A stretch of 64,000 nt of DNA, taken from assembly GCF_009914315.1 (NCBI RefSeq), contig NZ_CP042596.1, forward strand, positions 310,001 to 374,000, written 5' to 3'. Of the stretch, positions 25,995-34,407 are shown piece after piece. Both the position numbers and the translations under genes were made by a program. The notes below the pieces were generated by a model, which worked only from the letters and a program-made list of their open reading frames with translations, did not search any database and was not told the DNA's origin. Source of the DNA: Granulicella sp. WH15 (GTDB lineage Bacteria; Acidobacteriota; Terriglobia; Terriglobales; Acidobacteriaceae). Position 1 is the first letter of the stretch, and each line of letters begins with the position of its first letter.

Positions 25995-26996
25995 TCAAAT
26001 CGGGAAGGGAAGCTGCATCGGAGTGGCCGTGCCGCCGGGGTATTGGATCGGGGTCGCACGGTCCAGCGCCTCGCGGCGGATGTACCCCAGCGCCAGTTGG
26101 ATGGGGCCGCTGGGGAGATTGATGCGGGCCACGCTGGTCAGTTCGCCGACCGGCTTTTCCTCCGACGTAAGCGCGGCTCCGGCCGGTGGCAGCTCCCCGG
26201 TGAGCTTAAAACCTGAAAAAGTACGGTGGACGTTGCCGCGTGAGCGGATGCGCTCGACGATCTCCTGCCCCAGGTAGCAGCCCTTGGCAAAGTGCAGGGC
26301 GCGGGTCTGGTCGGTCTCCTGCGGCAGCTCCTTGTCGCGGATGTCGGTGCCGTAGAGCGGCGTTCCCTCGAGGATGCGGAGCTGCTCGACGTCGGCGGAG
26401 CTGGCTTTGCAGGCTCCTGTGGCCAGCAGAGCGGCGGTCAGGCTGGCGGCTCCGGTCTCGGAGTTAAGCCACAGCTCGTAGCGCGGCACCAGCGGGCTGT
26501 GGGCGTGAATCAACTCAATGGGAGAGTCCTGCCAGGTGGCGAGGCGGCGTTCGAGAGACCCGAGGGTCTCGACCGGCAGGCCCAGATGGGCAAGGACGGA
26601 GGCGGAGTTAGGTCCGGCGATGAGGATGCCGTGGCGCTCGCCGGTGGGGTCGCCGGGCTGGCCGATTGGGGCAAGCTCCACGTCGTCCATGATGATGAAG
26701 TGGTCGAGCAGAACCACCAGCGCGCCTACGCGGTGGCGGTCGGTCTCGAGCAGGATGGAGTCCTCGAGCAGAAAGGCGGTGGCATCGGCCTGGATGCGGC
26801 CCTGCGCGTTGAGGAAGAAGTTGTAGCAGCCCTGTCCGGGGGCGAGCGCCTGGATGGAGTTGGTGACCATGCCGTTGAGCCAGCGCACGCGGTCTGCGCC
26901 GGTGACGCGGAGCCAGCCGGGGCTGTCGAGGCGAGCCACGGCGGCTCGGGTAAGAAGGCCCTTCAGGGACGACTCCGGATTTGGGTTCGGGATCAT
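25995..26996 (-). CDS. ygfZ: YgfZ/GcvT-like folate-binding protein
   Basis: The protein, ~333 residues from the ATG at 26996, matches the tetrahydrofolate-dependent Fe-S maintenance protein YgfZ. It has the signature KGCYLGQEIVERIRSRGNV with its conserved Cys, the TGADRVRWLNGMVTN segment, and a C-terminal barrel (LTSVARINLPSGPIQLALGYI). Starts at 27050 and 27101 are possible; none has a good ribosome site. It stands alone between a 240-bp gap and a large inverted repeat. The A-type Fe-S carrier at 41 kb belongs to the same process. Confidence 0.88.
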   Translation of the reverse strand: MIPNPNPESSLKGLLTRAAVARLDSPGWLRVTGADRVRWLNGMVTNSIQALAPGQGCYNFFLNAQGRIQADATAFLLEDSILLETDRHRVGALVVLLDHFIIMDDVELAPIGQPGDPTGERHGILIAGPNSASVLAHLGLPVETLGSLERRLATWQDSPIELIHAHSPLVPRYELWLNSETGAASLTAALLATGACKASSADVEQLRILEGTPLYGTDIRDKELPQETDQTRALHFAKGCYLGQEIVERIRSRGNVHRTFSGFKLTGELPPAGAALTSEEKPVGELTSVARINLPSGPIQLALGYIRREALDRATPIQYPGGTATPMQLPFPI

Positions 26997-27092
26997 GAGG
27001 GTTAGATGCCGTGCGGGAGCGAAAGGACCGCTGTAGGGAGTATCCACCATCGGGACAGGCTGTGCCAGAGCGGTAGCGGTGCGGGCAAAGAA

Positions 27093-27221
27093 CAAGAGCA
27101 AACGAGGATAAGAGGGATAAGAAGGATGAAAGGCAAGAACAATAAAAAAAGGTTTTAAATAAAAAGGGCTTAAAAGATCCGCTCTTATCCTTTTTATCCC
27201 TCTTATCCTCGTTTGCTCTTG
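27093..27221. repeat. Large inverted repeat, 35-bp arms
   Basis: Arms 27093-27127 and 27187-27221 are complementary in 34 of 35 positions and enclose a 59-bp AT-rich spacer. The arms contain direct repeats of GGATAAG-type units. Base composition is far lower in GC than the surroundings. It fills the 5' flank of the YgfZ gene and the 3' flank of the LprI-like gene. No transposase, target duplication or T-tract is seen, so whether it is a hairpin, a MITE-like remnant or a protein site is open. Confidence 0.85.
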
Positions 27222-27249
27222 TCTTTCGTCTTTGCTCTTTAGGGGATGC

Positions 27250-28305
27250 TCATCTGGGTTGAGGAAGGTCGGCAGGTCGGAAGCCGGGAGCGAGGTAGGG
27301 CTTCAGCTCCTCCCACCTGATTCTGGCCGAGACCTCACCCACCACGCGCGGCGCTACCCCATACTCGGGAAAGTTCACCTGGAAGCCTTGTGCGTCGAGC
27401 GTCCAGTTGTTCATCTGCTTCACCGAACTCATCGTGGCCTCGCGGACCGTTTTGTCGTCGTATAGATACTGCGCTTGCTCACCCGATTTCAGAACTTCGT
27501 AGCAGCGTTTGCCGAGGAACTGCTCCCAGCCGCTGCCCGTCTTGAAGATATCGTCGCCCTTCAACGGGCGCTTCAGGCGTAGCCACCACTGAACTGGAAT
27601 CACGTCCTCGTTCGGATGGGCCGCGCCGTACTCGTAGATGCTCTTGCCCATCACGACGGAGATCAAGCTCTCGTTGGCGGCCTTGAGGACGTAGCCGACG
27701 TCCACTTCGGAGTCGGCTACGAACGCCGTGCGGAAGTCGGAGGGCGTTCGCTGCCTGGGCCTCGTGCCCGAACCCAGCCTTACGGCCTCTGACCGCACGG
27801 CCGCGTTCCATGCAGCTTGCTCGGGTGTCGGCTGGTCGATCTCCGGCCAACTGAAGCGGCCGACGCCGAAGCTTGGGTAGAACGAGCCGGGCGCGGGCGT
27901 CTGGGTATTCGGCGCGATCGCCATGCGGAGTCGGGGGAAGAACGTCATCCCGCCCACGCGCTGCGGCTGTTTTTGCAGCATCTGGAGCTGTCGTGGATAC
28001 GCGTTCCCGAGGCAGCCGCCGATGGGCCGCTCCTTATCCTTCAGGTCGGGGCAGCTTGCATCCAGCCAGCGGAGCCACGCCCGCTGGTCCTGCTGTACCC
28101 TGGCCGCGCTCGCCGGGGAGAGCTGGCTGCGTAGAGCCTTGTAAGCTGCGGCGACATCCTCATCCAGCTTCGACAGCTCCGGGTCGGCGCAGACGGTCTT
28201 TTCGCGCGGGGTGGTTGCCTTGGCGCAGTCAAAGCCGGCGGCGACCGCCGGAGCAGCCGACAAGACCGCAAGGATCATCACGACGAAGCGAGCCGAAAGC
28301 CTCAT
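27250..28305 (-). CDS. Exported protein with N-terminal LprI-type (DUF1311) domain and a C-terminal DUF3298-like region
   Basis: The 351-residue protein has a signal peptide (residues 1-23, APAVAA). A LprI-type domain follows with the usual spaced Cys residues (FDCAKATTPREKTVCADPEL, LDEDVAAAYKAL, DQRAWLRWLDASC, CLGNAYPRQL). The C-terminal ~200 residues resemble a DUF3298/RsiV-like sensor fold (YLYDDKTVREATMSSVKQM, VNFPEYGVAPRVVGEVSARI). Relatives include lysozyme inhibitors and lysozyme-sensing proteins, so a cell-envelope defence role is possible. The start at 28305 is set by the signal peptide. It is divergent from the next gene. Confidence 0.75.
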   Translation of the reverse strand: MRLSARFVVMILAVLSAAPAVAAGFDCAKATTPREKTVCADPELSKLDEDVAAAYKALRSQLSPASAARVQQDQRAWLRWLDASCPDLKDKERPIGGCLGNAYPRQLQMLQKQPQRVGGMTFFPRLRMAIAPNTQTPAPGSFYPSFGVGRFSWPEIDQPTPEQAAWNAAVRSEAVRLGSGTRPRQRTPSDFRTAFVADSEVDVGYVLKAANESLISVVMGKSIYEYGAAHPNEDVIPVQWWLRLKRPLKGDDIFKTGSGWEQFLGKRCYEVLKSGEQAQYLYDDKTVREATMSSVKQMNNWTLDAQGFQVNFPEYGVAPRVVGEVSARIRWEELKPYLAPGFRPADLPQPR

Positions 28306-28395
28306 GCGAAACAGTCTACCCGGCTCCCGCCCACGCCGCCGGCATCTCTGCGTACACTGGAAGATAGCGGCTTGCGGAGTGCGGGAGGAGTGCAT

Positions 28396-29904
28396 TTGAG
28401 GTCTGGTGACGTGTTGGTGCGCGGCGGGGGATGGGCGTTGGCGGCTGTCCTGACTTTGGGGACGGCGGCTCTGGGAGCGCAGGAGAAGCCTGACAAGCCC
28501 ATGACGAAGGAGCAGGCCAAGGAACTCTTCCAGTCCGTCGACGGCATCATGCAGTTTGCCAGCGAGGACTCGAAACTGCCCGTGCTGCACAGCGTCAAGC
28601 GCACGCTGGTCTCGCGGGCCGAGGTCAACAAGTACCTCACCAAGAAGTTCGACGAGGACGAGAGCGCCCGTCGGCTCGAACGCGCCGAGATCGTGCTGAA
28701 GAAGTTCGGCCTGCTGGATCGCGACTTCCACCTTCGCCCCTTCATGCTGAGCCTGCTGACCGAGCAGATCGCCGCCTTCTACGACGAGAAGACCAAGATG
28801 GTGAACCTGGTGGACTCGATCGACGCCGAGGAGCAGAAGCCCACGCTGGCCCACGAGCTGACGCACGCGTTGCAGGACCAGAAGGTGAACCTCGAAAAGT
28901 GGGGAAGCTCTGGAATCACGGGCGTCTCGCACAACGCGCATGACGATACCCATCATATTCAAGTAGACGAGCTGGAGACCGCACGCGAGGCCGTCACCGA
29001 GGGCCAGGCGATGGTGGTCTTCGTCGACTACACGCTCAAGGGCTCGGGCAAGACGGTGCAGAACTCGCCCGAGATCGCGGACCGGCTGCGGCAGGCGACG
29101 GCGGACCCCGGCTCTTCGCCGATGATGTCGCGCGCGCCGCTGTTGTTGCAGCGTTCGCTGCTCTTTCCTTACAGCGACGGCCTGGGTTTTGAGCAGGCGG
29201 TGCTGGTGAAGCGCGGCCCGCAGGCGGCGTTTGCGGGCGTGCTCGACAATCCGCCGAACTCGAGCTTCGAGATCATGCACCCGGCGGCGTGGATGGAGCA
29301 CGCGCCCGTGCCGGTGCTGGCCTTTCCGGACGTGCACCCGCTGCTCGACGCCGACTACGACGCCTACGACCTGGGCGTGATGGGCGAGCTGGATGTACAG
29401 ATCATGACGGAGCTGTTCGGAGGCCGCCAGATGGCCTCGGCACTGGCCCCCATGTGGGCGGGCGGCGTGTACTACGCGGCGCAGAAGAAGTCGGCTACGG
29501 CGGCGGAGAAGCAGACGACCGGATCGCTGGGGCTGCTGTACTACTCGCGCTGGAAGAACCGCGACTCGGCGCGTTCGTTCGCGCGGGTGTACGAGTCGGA
29601 GCTGCCGCGCAAGTATGAAGGGCTGGTGCGGCGAGAGAAGGACGAACTGGGCGATACGGAGCAGGTATACACCACCAGCGAGGGCGACGTGCTCATCTCG
29701 GTCGATGACTCCGGCGTCTTTATGGCCGAGGGATTTCCCCTGGCGCTGGCGCGGAAGCTGCGTGCCGGCGTGCTGGCGGTGCAGGGAACGGGCAAGGTGC
29801 AGATGGCGTCTGGTCACGAGCTGTCACTTGGCGCCGTACGGACGTTCGCCGAGATGGGCACGGTCAAGGCCGGGACGTTGAGACGATATACTTTGGGGCA
29901 GTAG
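28396..29904 (+). CDS. Exported protein with an HExxH metalloprotease-like motif, function unknown
   Basis: The ~502-residue protein starts at a TTG placed 6 bp after a strong ribosome site (gggaggag). It has a signal peptide ending near ALGA. The helical N-terminal half contains AFYDEKTKMVNLVD and then LAHELTHALQDQ, an HExxH zinc-type motif at residues 153-157. The C-terminal half includes YDLGVMGELDVQIM and ends in a small beta domain. It may be a periplasmic metallopeptidase of an acidobacterial lineage family; I do not recognise a named family. The third zinc ligand is not obvious. Confidence 0.65.
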   Translation: MRSGDVLVRGGGWALAAVLTLGTAALGAQEKPDKPMTKEQAKELFQSVDGIMQFASEDSKLPVLHSVKRTLVSRAEVNKYLTKKFDEDESARRLERAEIVLKKFGLLDRDFHLRPFMLSLLTEQIAAFYDEKTKMVNLVDSIDAEEQKPTLAHELTHALQDQKVNLEKWGSSGITGVSHNAHDDTHHIQVDELETAREAVTEGQAMVVFVDYTLKGSGKTVQNSPEIADRLRQATADPGSSPMMSRAPLLLQRSLLFPYSDGLGFEQAVLVKRGPQAAFAGVLDNPPNSSFEIMHPAAWMEHAPVPVLAFPDVHPLLDADYDAYDLGVMGELDVQIMTELFGGRQMASALAPMWAGGVYYAAQKKSATAAEKQTTGSLGLLYYSRWKNRDSARSFARVYESELPRKYEGLVRREKDELGDTEQVYTTSEGDVLISVDDSGVFMAEGFPLALARKLRAGVLAVQGTGKVQMASGHELSLGAVRTFAEMGTVKAGTLRRYTLGQ

Positions 29905-29940
29905 CAACGCGCTTTTTAGAGCAAGCGAAGAGGGGTTTCA

Positions 29941-30810
29941 GTGCAGAAGGTTACGATTGGGATTATCGGCGGCAGCGGGCTGTACTCGATGCCGGGGCTT
30001 TCGGGTTTGAAGGAACAGTTCATCGAAACGCCGTTCGGCAAGCCGTCGGATGCGTACATGGTGGGCGAGCTGGATGGCCGCCCGGTGGCCTTTCTCTCGC
30101 GCCACGGACGCGGGCATAAGGTCTCGCCGAGCGAGCTGAACTTCCGCGCCAACATCTACGGGATGAAGATGCTGGGCGTCGAGTACATCCTCTCCGCCTC
30201 GGCCGTCGGGTCGCTCAAGGAAGAGCACAAGCCTACGGACTTTGTGATCCCCGACCAGTTCATCGACCGGACTTATGCGCGGACGAGCACGTTCTTCGGC
30301 GACGGTATCGTGGCCCATGTGGGCTTCGGTGACCCGGTGTGCAAGGTGGTCGCCTCGGCCTTTGAAGAGGCCTGCAAGCAGGTGGGCGTCGTGGGCAAGC
30401 GCGGCGGCACCTACGTGTGTATAGAAGGTCCGCAGTTCTCCACGCGCGCCGAGTCGAACCTGTACCGGAGCTGGGGCACGGACGTGATCGGCATGACCAA
30501 CCTGCAGGAGGCGAAGCTGGCCCGCGAGGCCGAGATGAGCTACGCCACGCTGGCCATGGTGACCGACTACGACTGCTGGCGCGAGGGCCACGACGATGTG
30601 ACCATCGAGCAGGTAGTCGCGGTGCTGCACCAGAATGCGGAGAACGCGGCCAAGGTCGTCCGCGCTGCCGTTGCTGCTCTGCCTATCGACCAGCCCAGCC
30701 CCTACTCCGACGTGCTGAAGTACGCGATCCTGACCGATCCGAAGGCTATTCCGCAGAGCACCCGGACCAAGCTGGCTCTGCTGCTGGACAAGTATCTTCC
30801 GGCGTCCTAG
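29941..30810 (+). CDS. mtnP: S-methyl-5'-thioadenosine phosphorylase
   Basis: The 289-residue enzyme cleaves methylthioadenosine with phosphate to adenine and methylthioribose-1-phosphate in methionine salvage. Family signatures are visible: IGIIGGSGLYSMPGL, FLSRHGRGHKVSPSE, CIEGPQFSTRAES with the phosphate- and substrate-contact residues, and MVTDYDCWREGHDDV. The start is GTG at 29941 with gagggg upstream. A PfkB kinase gene follows after 57 bp, likely co-transcribed. Confidence 0.95.
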   Translation: MQKVTIGIIGGSGLYSMPGLSGLKEQFIETPFGKPSDAYMVGELDGRPVAFLSRHGRGHKVSPSELNFRANIYGMKMLGVEYILSASAVGSLKEEHKPTDFVIPDQFIDRTYARTSTFFGDGIVAHVGFGDPVCKVVASAFEEACKQVGVVGKRGGTYVCIEGPQFSTRAESNLYRSWGTDVIGMTNLQEAKLAREAEMSYATLAMVTDYDCWREGHDDVTIEQVVAVLHQNAENAAKVVRAAVAALPIDQPSPYSDVLKYAILTDPKAIPQSTRTKLALLLDKYLPAS

Positions 30811-30867
30811 TCCCTCGGTATTACTGTGATCAATATCAGTTACAAATAGAGATTTCGAAGGAGATTC

Positions 30868-31815
30868 ATGGCAATTCTGGTAGTTGGGTCGGTGGCGTTC
30901 GACAGCATCGAGACGCCGAGCGGCAAGGTCGAGAAGGTGTTGGGCGGATCGTCGACATACTTCGCGCTGGCCGCGAGCTTCTTTACCAACGTACGGGTGA
31001 TTGGCGTGGTGGGCGAGGACTTTTTGCCCGAGCATGAGGCCGTGATGACCCGTCGCGGCATTGATACACGCGGCATCGAGCGCGCCCCTGGCCTCACCTT
31101 CCACTGGACCGGCGAGTACAAGGAGAACCTCAGCGAAGCCAAGACCCTCAAGACCGACCTGAACGTCTTCGCTGACTTCCAGCCGAAGATTCCGGCGGTT
31201 TATCAGGATAGCGAGTACCTCTTCCTGGGCAATATCGACCCCGTGTTGCAGGCGCTGGTGCGCAGCCAGATGCCCGATGTGAAGCTGGTCTGCGGCGACA
31301 CGATGAACCTGTGGATCGGCCACTTCCGCGAGAACCTGGAGAAGATGCTGAAGGATCTCGACGTGCTGCTCATCAACGACGGCGAGGCGAAGATGCTCTC
31401 GGGCGAGCGCAACATGGTGCTCGCGGCCGAGAAGGTGATGGCGCTGGGTCCGAAGGCGGTCATCATCAAGCACGGTGAGTTCGGAGCCACGTCCTTCTTC
31501 CGTGGCGGCGCGTTCCCCGGCTTCGAGCAGAGCGGTCCCTTCCGCGCTCCGGCACTGCCGCTGGCCGAGGTTGTTGACCCCACCGGCGCGGGCGATTCGT
31601 TCGCCGGAGGCTTCTACGGCTACATCGCCTCGCAGCCCAAGCTGACTCCCGCAGTCTTCCGCCGCGCACTCTTCTACGGCGGCGTCATGGGTTCGTTCAC
31701 GGTGGAGCAGTTCAGCACCACGCGGCTCGAGACCCTGACTCGTGCGGAGATCGAAGACCGCTTCAAGCTCTTCGTACAGTTGTCGCATCTCGAGCAGGAC
31801 GATGAGCAGGCTTAG
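30868..31815 (+). CDS. PfkB-family carbohydrate/nucleoside kinase
   Basis: The 315-residue kinase has the PfkB N-terminal glycine-rich region (KVLGGSSTYFALAASFF) and the C-terminal anion-hole signature VVDPTGAGDSFAGGFYG with the catalytic Asp. Substrate side features do not identify the sugar. In related genomes such a kinase follows mtnP, so a role in purine or methylthioribose salvage (for example adenosine kinase-like) is a fair inference. There is an excellent ribosome site (cgaaggag). Its 3' end overlaps the next gene. Confidence 0.88.
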   Translation: MAILVVGSVAFDSIETPSGKVEKVLGGSSTYFALAASFFTNVRVIGVVGEDFLPEHEAVMTRRGIDTRGIERAPGLTFHWTGEYKENLSEAKTLKTDLNVFADFQPKIPAVYQDSEYLFLGNIDPVLQALVRSQMPDVKLVCGDTMNLWIGHFRENLEKMLKDLDVLLINDGEAKMLSGERNMVLAAEKVMALGPKAVIIKHGEFGATSFFRGGAFPGFEQSGPFRAPALPLAEVVDPTGAGDSFAGGFYGYIASQPKLTPAVFRRALFYGGVMGSFTVEQFSTTRLETLTRAEIEDRFKLFVQLSHLEQDDEQA

Positions 31816-33493
31816 ACCAAGCCGGAGCACCGGGGTAACGCGTGCGGATCGTATGCGCCGCACGGAGATTCCGGCCTACGATCCAAATCTCGTGCGTCCG
31901 GCAACGCGCGAGGAGACGCTGCCGGTAGGCATCGGGGCGGTGGCCGTCGGGTTCATCGCGCTGGTGGTCTGCGTGCTGCACGGCTATCTGCTTCTCTACG
32001 GCGACGCGGTCTCGCACCTCGGCATCGCGCGCCGCATAGTGGACTCGCGCAACGCCGGGCTGGGCCAACTGGGCGGCGTGTGGCTGCCGTTGCCGCACCT
32101 GCTCATGACGCCCTTCGTGGGCAAGATGGAGTGGTGGCAGAACGGGATGGCGGGGGCGTGGCCCTCTCTGCTCTTCTACGTCCTCGGCGTCATGGGCTTC
32201 TACCGCCTCACGCGGCGCATGATGACGCCGCGCTGGGCCTTCGCGGCCACGCTGTTCTACGGCCTGAACCCCAACCTGCTCTACCTCTCCACCACTGCGA
32301 TGACTGAGCCACTCTTCCTCGCGCTGCTCATCTGGATGGTGCTGCTGACGATGGAGTGCATCGCCGCCATCGACGCGGGCCAGCAGCGGCTGGTCAGGCG
32401 CAGGCTGGTGTGGATTGGCCTGCTGATCTTCTGTGCGGTGATGACGCGTTACGACGGCTGGATCCTGGGCGCGGCAGTCTGGTGCATCCTTGCTTATAAG
32501 CTCTTCAAACGGCCGGCACTGCGCGTCAAGGTAACTAGCACCTTCGCCATCCTCACCGTGCTGGCCATCGCAGGACCGTTGCTATGGTTCTGGTACAACC
32601 AGCACTTCGAGCACGACTGGCTGGACTTCATGCGTGGTCCTTACTCGGCGGTGGCCATCGACAAACGCACCACGCCGCCGGGCGCGCAGCACTATCGCGG
32701 CTGGCACAACATCGGCTGGGCGACCATCTTCTACACGCGCACCGCGCAGGTGGACGCAGCCGCATGGGAGACGGGCTTTCTGCTGATGGCGGCGGCTTTG
32801 ACCGGGCTGTGGAGCACGCTGCGCAAGCGGCTGGAGCTGGCCTCGACGTTGCTGTGGCTGCCGCTGCCGTTCTACATCTACTCGGTCGCCTACGGTTCGG
32901 TGCCCATCTTCATCCCGCAGCTCTACCCGCACTCGTTCTACAACTCGCGCTATGGCATGGAGCTGTTACCGGCGCTGGCGGTCTTCGCGTTTGTGGCGGT
33001 GGAGTGGCTGCAGAGCAAGCTGACCGAGCCGAGACCTCTGATCGCCCGGCTGATGCCGCAGATTGCTCTGGCGCTGATCGTTTTGAACTCGGTTGCGATG
33101 ATGTACCGCGTGCCGCTGGTCTTGCAGGAGGGCAAGCAGAACTCGATCACCCGCGTGGCCTTCGAGTCCTCGATCGCCAAGCAGCTCGACGGCCTGACGC
33201 CGGGGATGCCCATCCTGATCCAGAACTCGAACCACATCGGCGCGTTGCAGACGGCAGGGATTCCGTTGAAGCAGACCGTCGGCGAGAGCGACTGGGATAG
33301 CTGGTCGCGCGCGTTGAGCGCGCCAGCCGAGCACGCGGCGTTCGTCGTCTCCATCGGCGACGATGAGGTGGCCAAGGCCGTGGCGGCACACCCGGAGGGG
33401 CTTACGGAGCTGACGGTTCTGTGCACGTCGGGCCAGGGCTGCGCACGCTTCTACCGCTCGGATAAGTTTGGTGCGGCGGTGGCTCGGCCTTAA
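31802..33493 (+). CDS. Glycosyltransferase family 39/83-like membrane protein
   Basis: The ~563-residue integral membrane protein has around ten hydrophobic segments and the family's early acidic loop (LLLYGDAVSHLGIARRIVD) plus a later AMTEPLFLALLIWMV helix. These enzymes use polyprenyl-phosphate sugars to glycosylate lipids or proteins on the periplasmic side. A C-terminal soluble domain (~390-563) may bind the acceptor. The ATG at 31802 lies within the end of the PfkB gene; ATG 31853 is an alternative. The acceptor is unknown. Confidence 0.75.
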   Translation: MSRLRPSRSTGVTRADRMRRTEIPAYDPNLVRPATREETLPVGIGAVAVGFIALVVCVLHGYLLLYGDAVSHLGIARRIVDSRNAGLGQLGGVWLPLPHLLMTPFVGKMEWWQNGMAGAWPSLLFYVLGVMGFYRLTRRMMTPRWAFAATLFYGLNPNLLYLSTTAMTEPLFLALLIWMVLLTMECIAAIDAGQQRLVRRRLVWIGLLIFCAVMTRYDGWILGAAVWCILAYKLFKRPALRVKVTSTFAILTVLAIAGPLLWFWYNQHFEHDWLDFMRGPYSAVAIDKRTTPPGAQHYRGWHNIGWATIFYTRTAQVDAAAWETGFLLMAAALTGLWSTLRKRLELASTLLWLPLPFYIYSVAYGSVPIFIPQLYPHSFYNSRYGMELLPALAVFAFVAVEWLQSKLTEPRPLIARLMPQIALALIVLNSVAMMYRVPLVLQEGKQNSITRVAFESSIAKQLDGLTPGMPILIQNSNHIGALQTAGIPLKQTVGESDWDSWSRALSAPAEHAAFVVSIGDDEVAKAVAAHPEGLTELTVLCTSGQGCARFYRSDKFGAAVARP

Positions 33494-33497
33494 GACT

Positions 33498-33630
33498 AAA
33501 AGCGCCCTAACGCCGGGCGGGCAGCACTTCGTGCGGTTCTCGGGGCTGTATGGGCGAGATGATCCTCCGAGGGCCTCCCGCTGGTCGGCAGCAGGAATCT
33601 TCATTCCGACCTGAGAACCGTACTAAGTAC
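33498..33630 (-). repeat. Intergenic multi-hairpin element, copy 6 (C, truncated B, second C)
   Basis: The + strand reads the long C end reversed (gcgccctaacgccgggcggg), the C hairpin, half of the B stem (CCTCCCGCTGGTCGG), then directly a second C segment in the opposite sense (gagaaccgtactaagtacc). It looks like a deletion between two inverted copies. It begins 5 bp after the stop of the membrane glycosyltransferase gene. Confidence 0.75.
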
Positions 33631-33670
33631 CTCCGAGGACGGCACCAAGTGCGCTAGCATCGTCTGGACG

Positions 33671-34369
33671 ATGGCTCCTATCTCGATCCACTTCAGCCAA
33701 CTCGAGCAGCTCCACCTCTCCGCCGACACGGTCTCGCGGCTGCTGACAGCCTGCGCCCTCGGCGGTGCTATCGGCCTGGAGCGGGAGTGGCGGCACAAGG
33801 CATCCGGCCTCCGGACGAACATGCTGCTCTGCCTGGGCTGCGCGCTGTTCACGATCCTCTCCGCGGCGATGGTAGGCGACAGTCCGGACAAGAGCCGCAT
33901 CGCCTCGAACATTGTGCAGGGCATCGGCTTCCTGGGCGCGGGGCTCATCCTGCATACGCGCAACCGCGTGCTGGGGCTTACCAGCGCGGCGACGGTCTTC
34001 GTGGTGGCCGCCATCGGCATGGCCTGCGGCGCGGGGCTTTATATGGAGGCGGCGCTGGCCACCCTGATCGTCTTGGTCGCTCTGATGGCGATCGGGATGC
34101 TCGAGGGCAGGTCAAAGTGGAAGCAGTTTCCGTTGATATACGAGGTGCGCGGCAGCGAGCAGTCGGCGATGTACACGGCAATCTTCGCGGTGCTCGACAA
34201 GGCTGGCTACCGGTTGAATATCATGGAACGAGATAGTCTTCCGACACTGGACCGCGTGGTGTTTACCGTGACGGCGAATCATCTGCGTCATGCACAGTTG
34301 CTGGCAGATCTGAAGGCGAGCGCCGCGGCCGATACGGTGATGGTGTTCGAAGATACGGATCAGGAATAA
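33671..34369 (+). CDS. MgtC/SapB family membrane protein
   Basis: The 232-residue protein has four hydrophobic segments containing the family core GGAIGLEREWRHKASGLRTN and GIGFLGAGLILH, followed by a C-terminal ACT-like soluble domain (YTAIFAVLDKAGYRLNIME). MgtC-type proteins modulate membrane ATPase and low-Mg2+ or acid adaptation. There is no obvious ribosome site; the ATG is 8 bp after a conserved-looking ctggacg. It stands just ahead of the peptidoglycan-recycling cluster but need not be linked to it. Confidence 0.88.
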   Translation: MAPISIHFSQLEQLHLSADTVSRLLTACALGGAIGLEREWRHKASGLRTNMLLCLGCALFTILSAAMVGDSPDKSRIASNIVQGIGFLGAGLILHTRNRVLGLTSAATVFVVAAIGMACGAGLYMEAALATLIVLVALMAIGMLEGRSKWKQFPLIYEVRGSEQSAMYTAIFAVLDKAGYRLNIMERDSLPTLDRVVFTVTANHLRHAQLLADLKASAAADTVMVFEDTDQE

Positions 34370-34407
34370 AGAAAAATAGCGAGCAGTAAGAAAGACAGAG
34401 ATAGCGA

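Noticed and set aside
29938..31863. Long minus-strand frame across mtnP and the PfkB gene
   Set aside because: Both + strand genes have full family signatures; the antisense frame does not resemble a protein.
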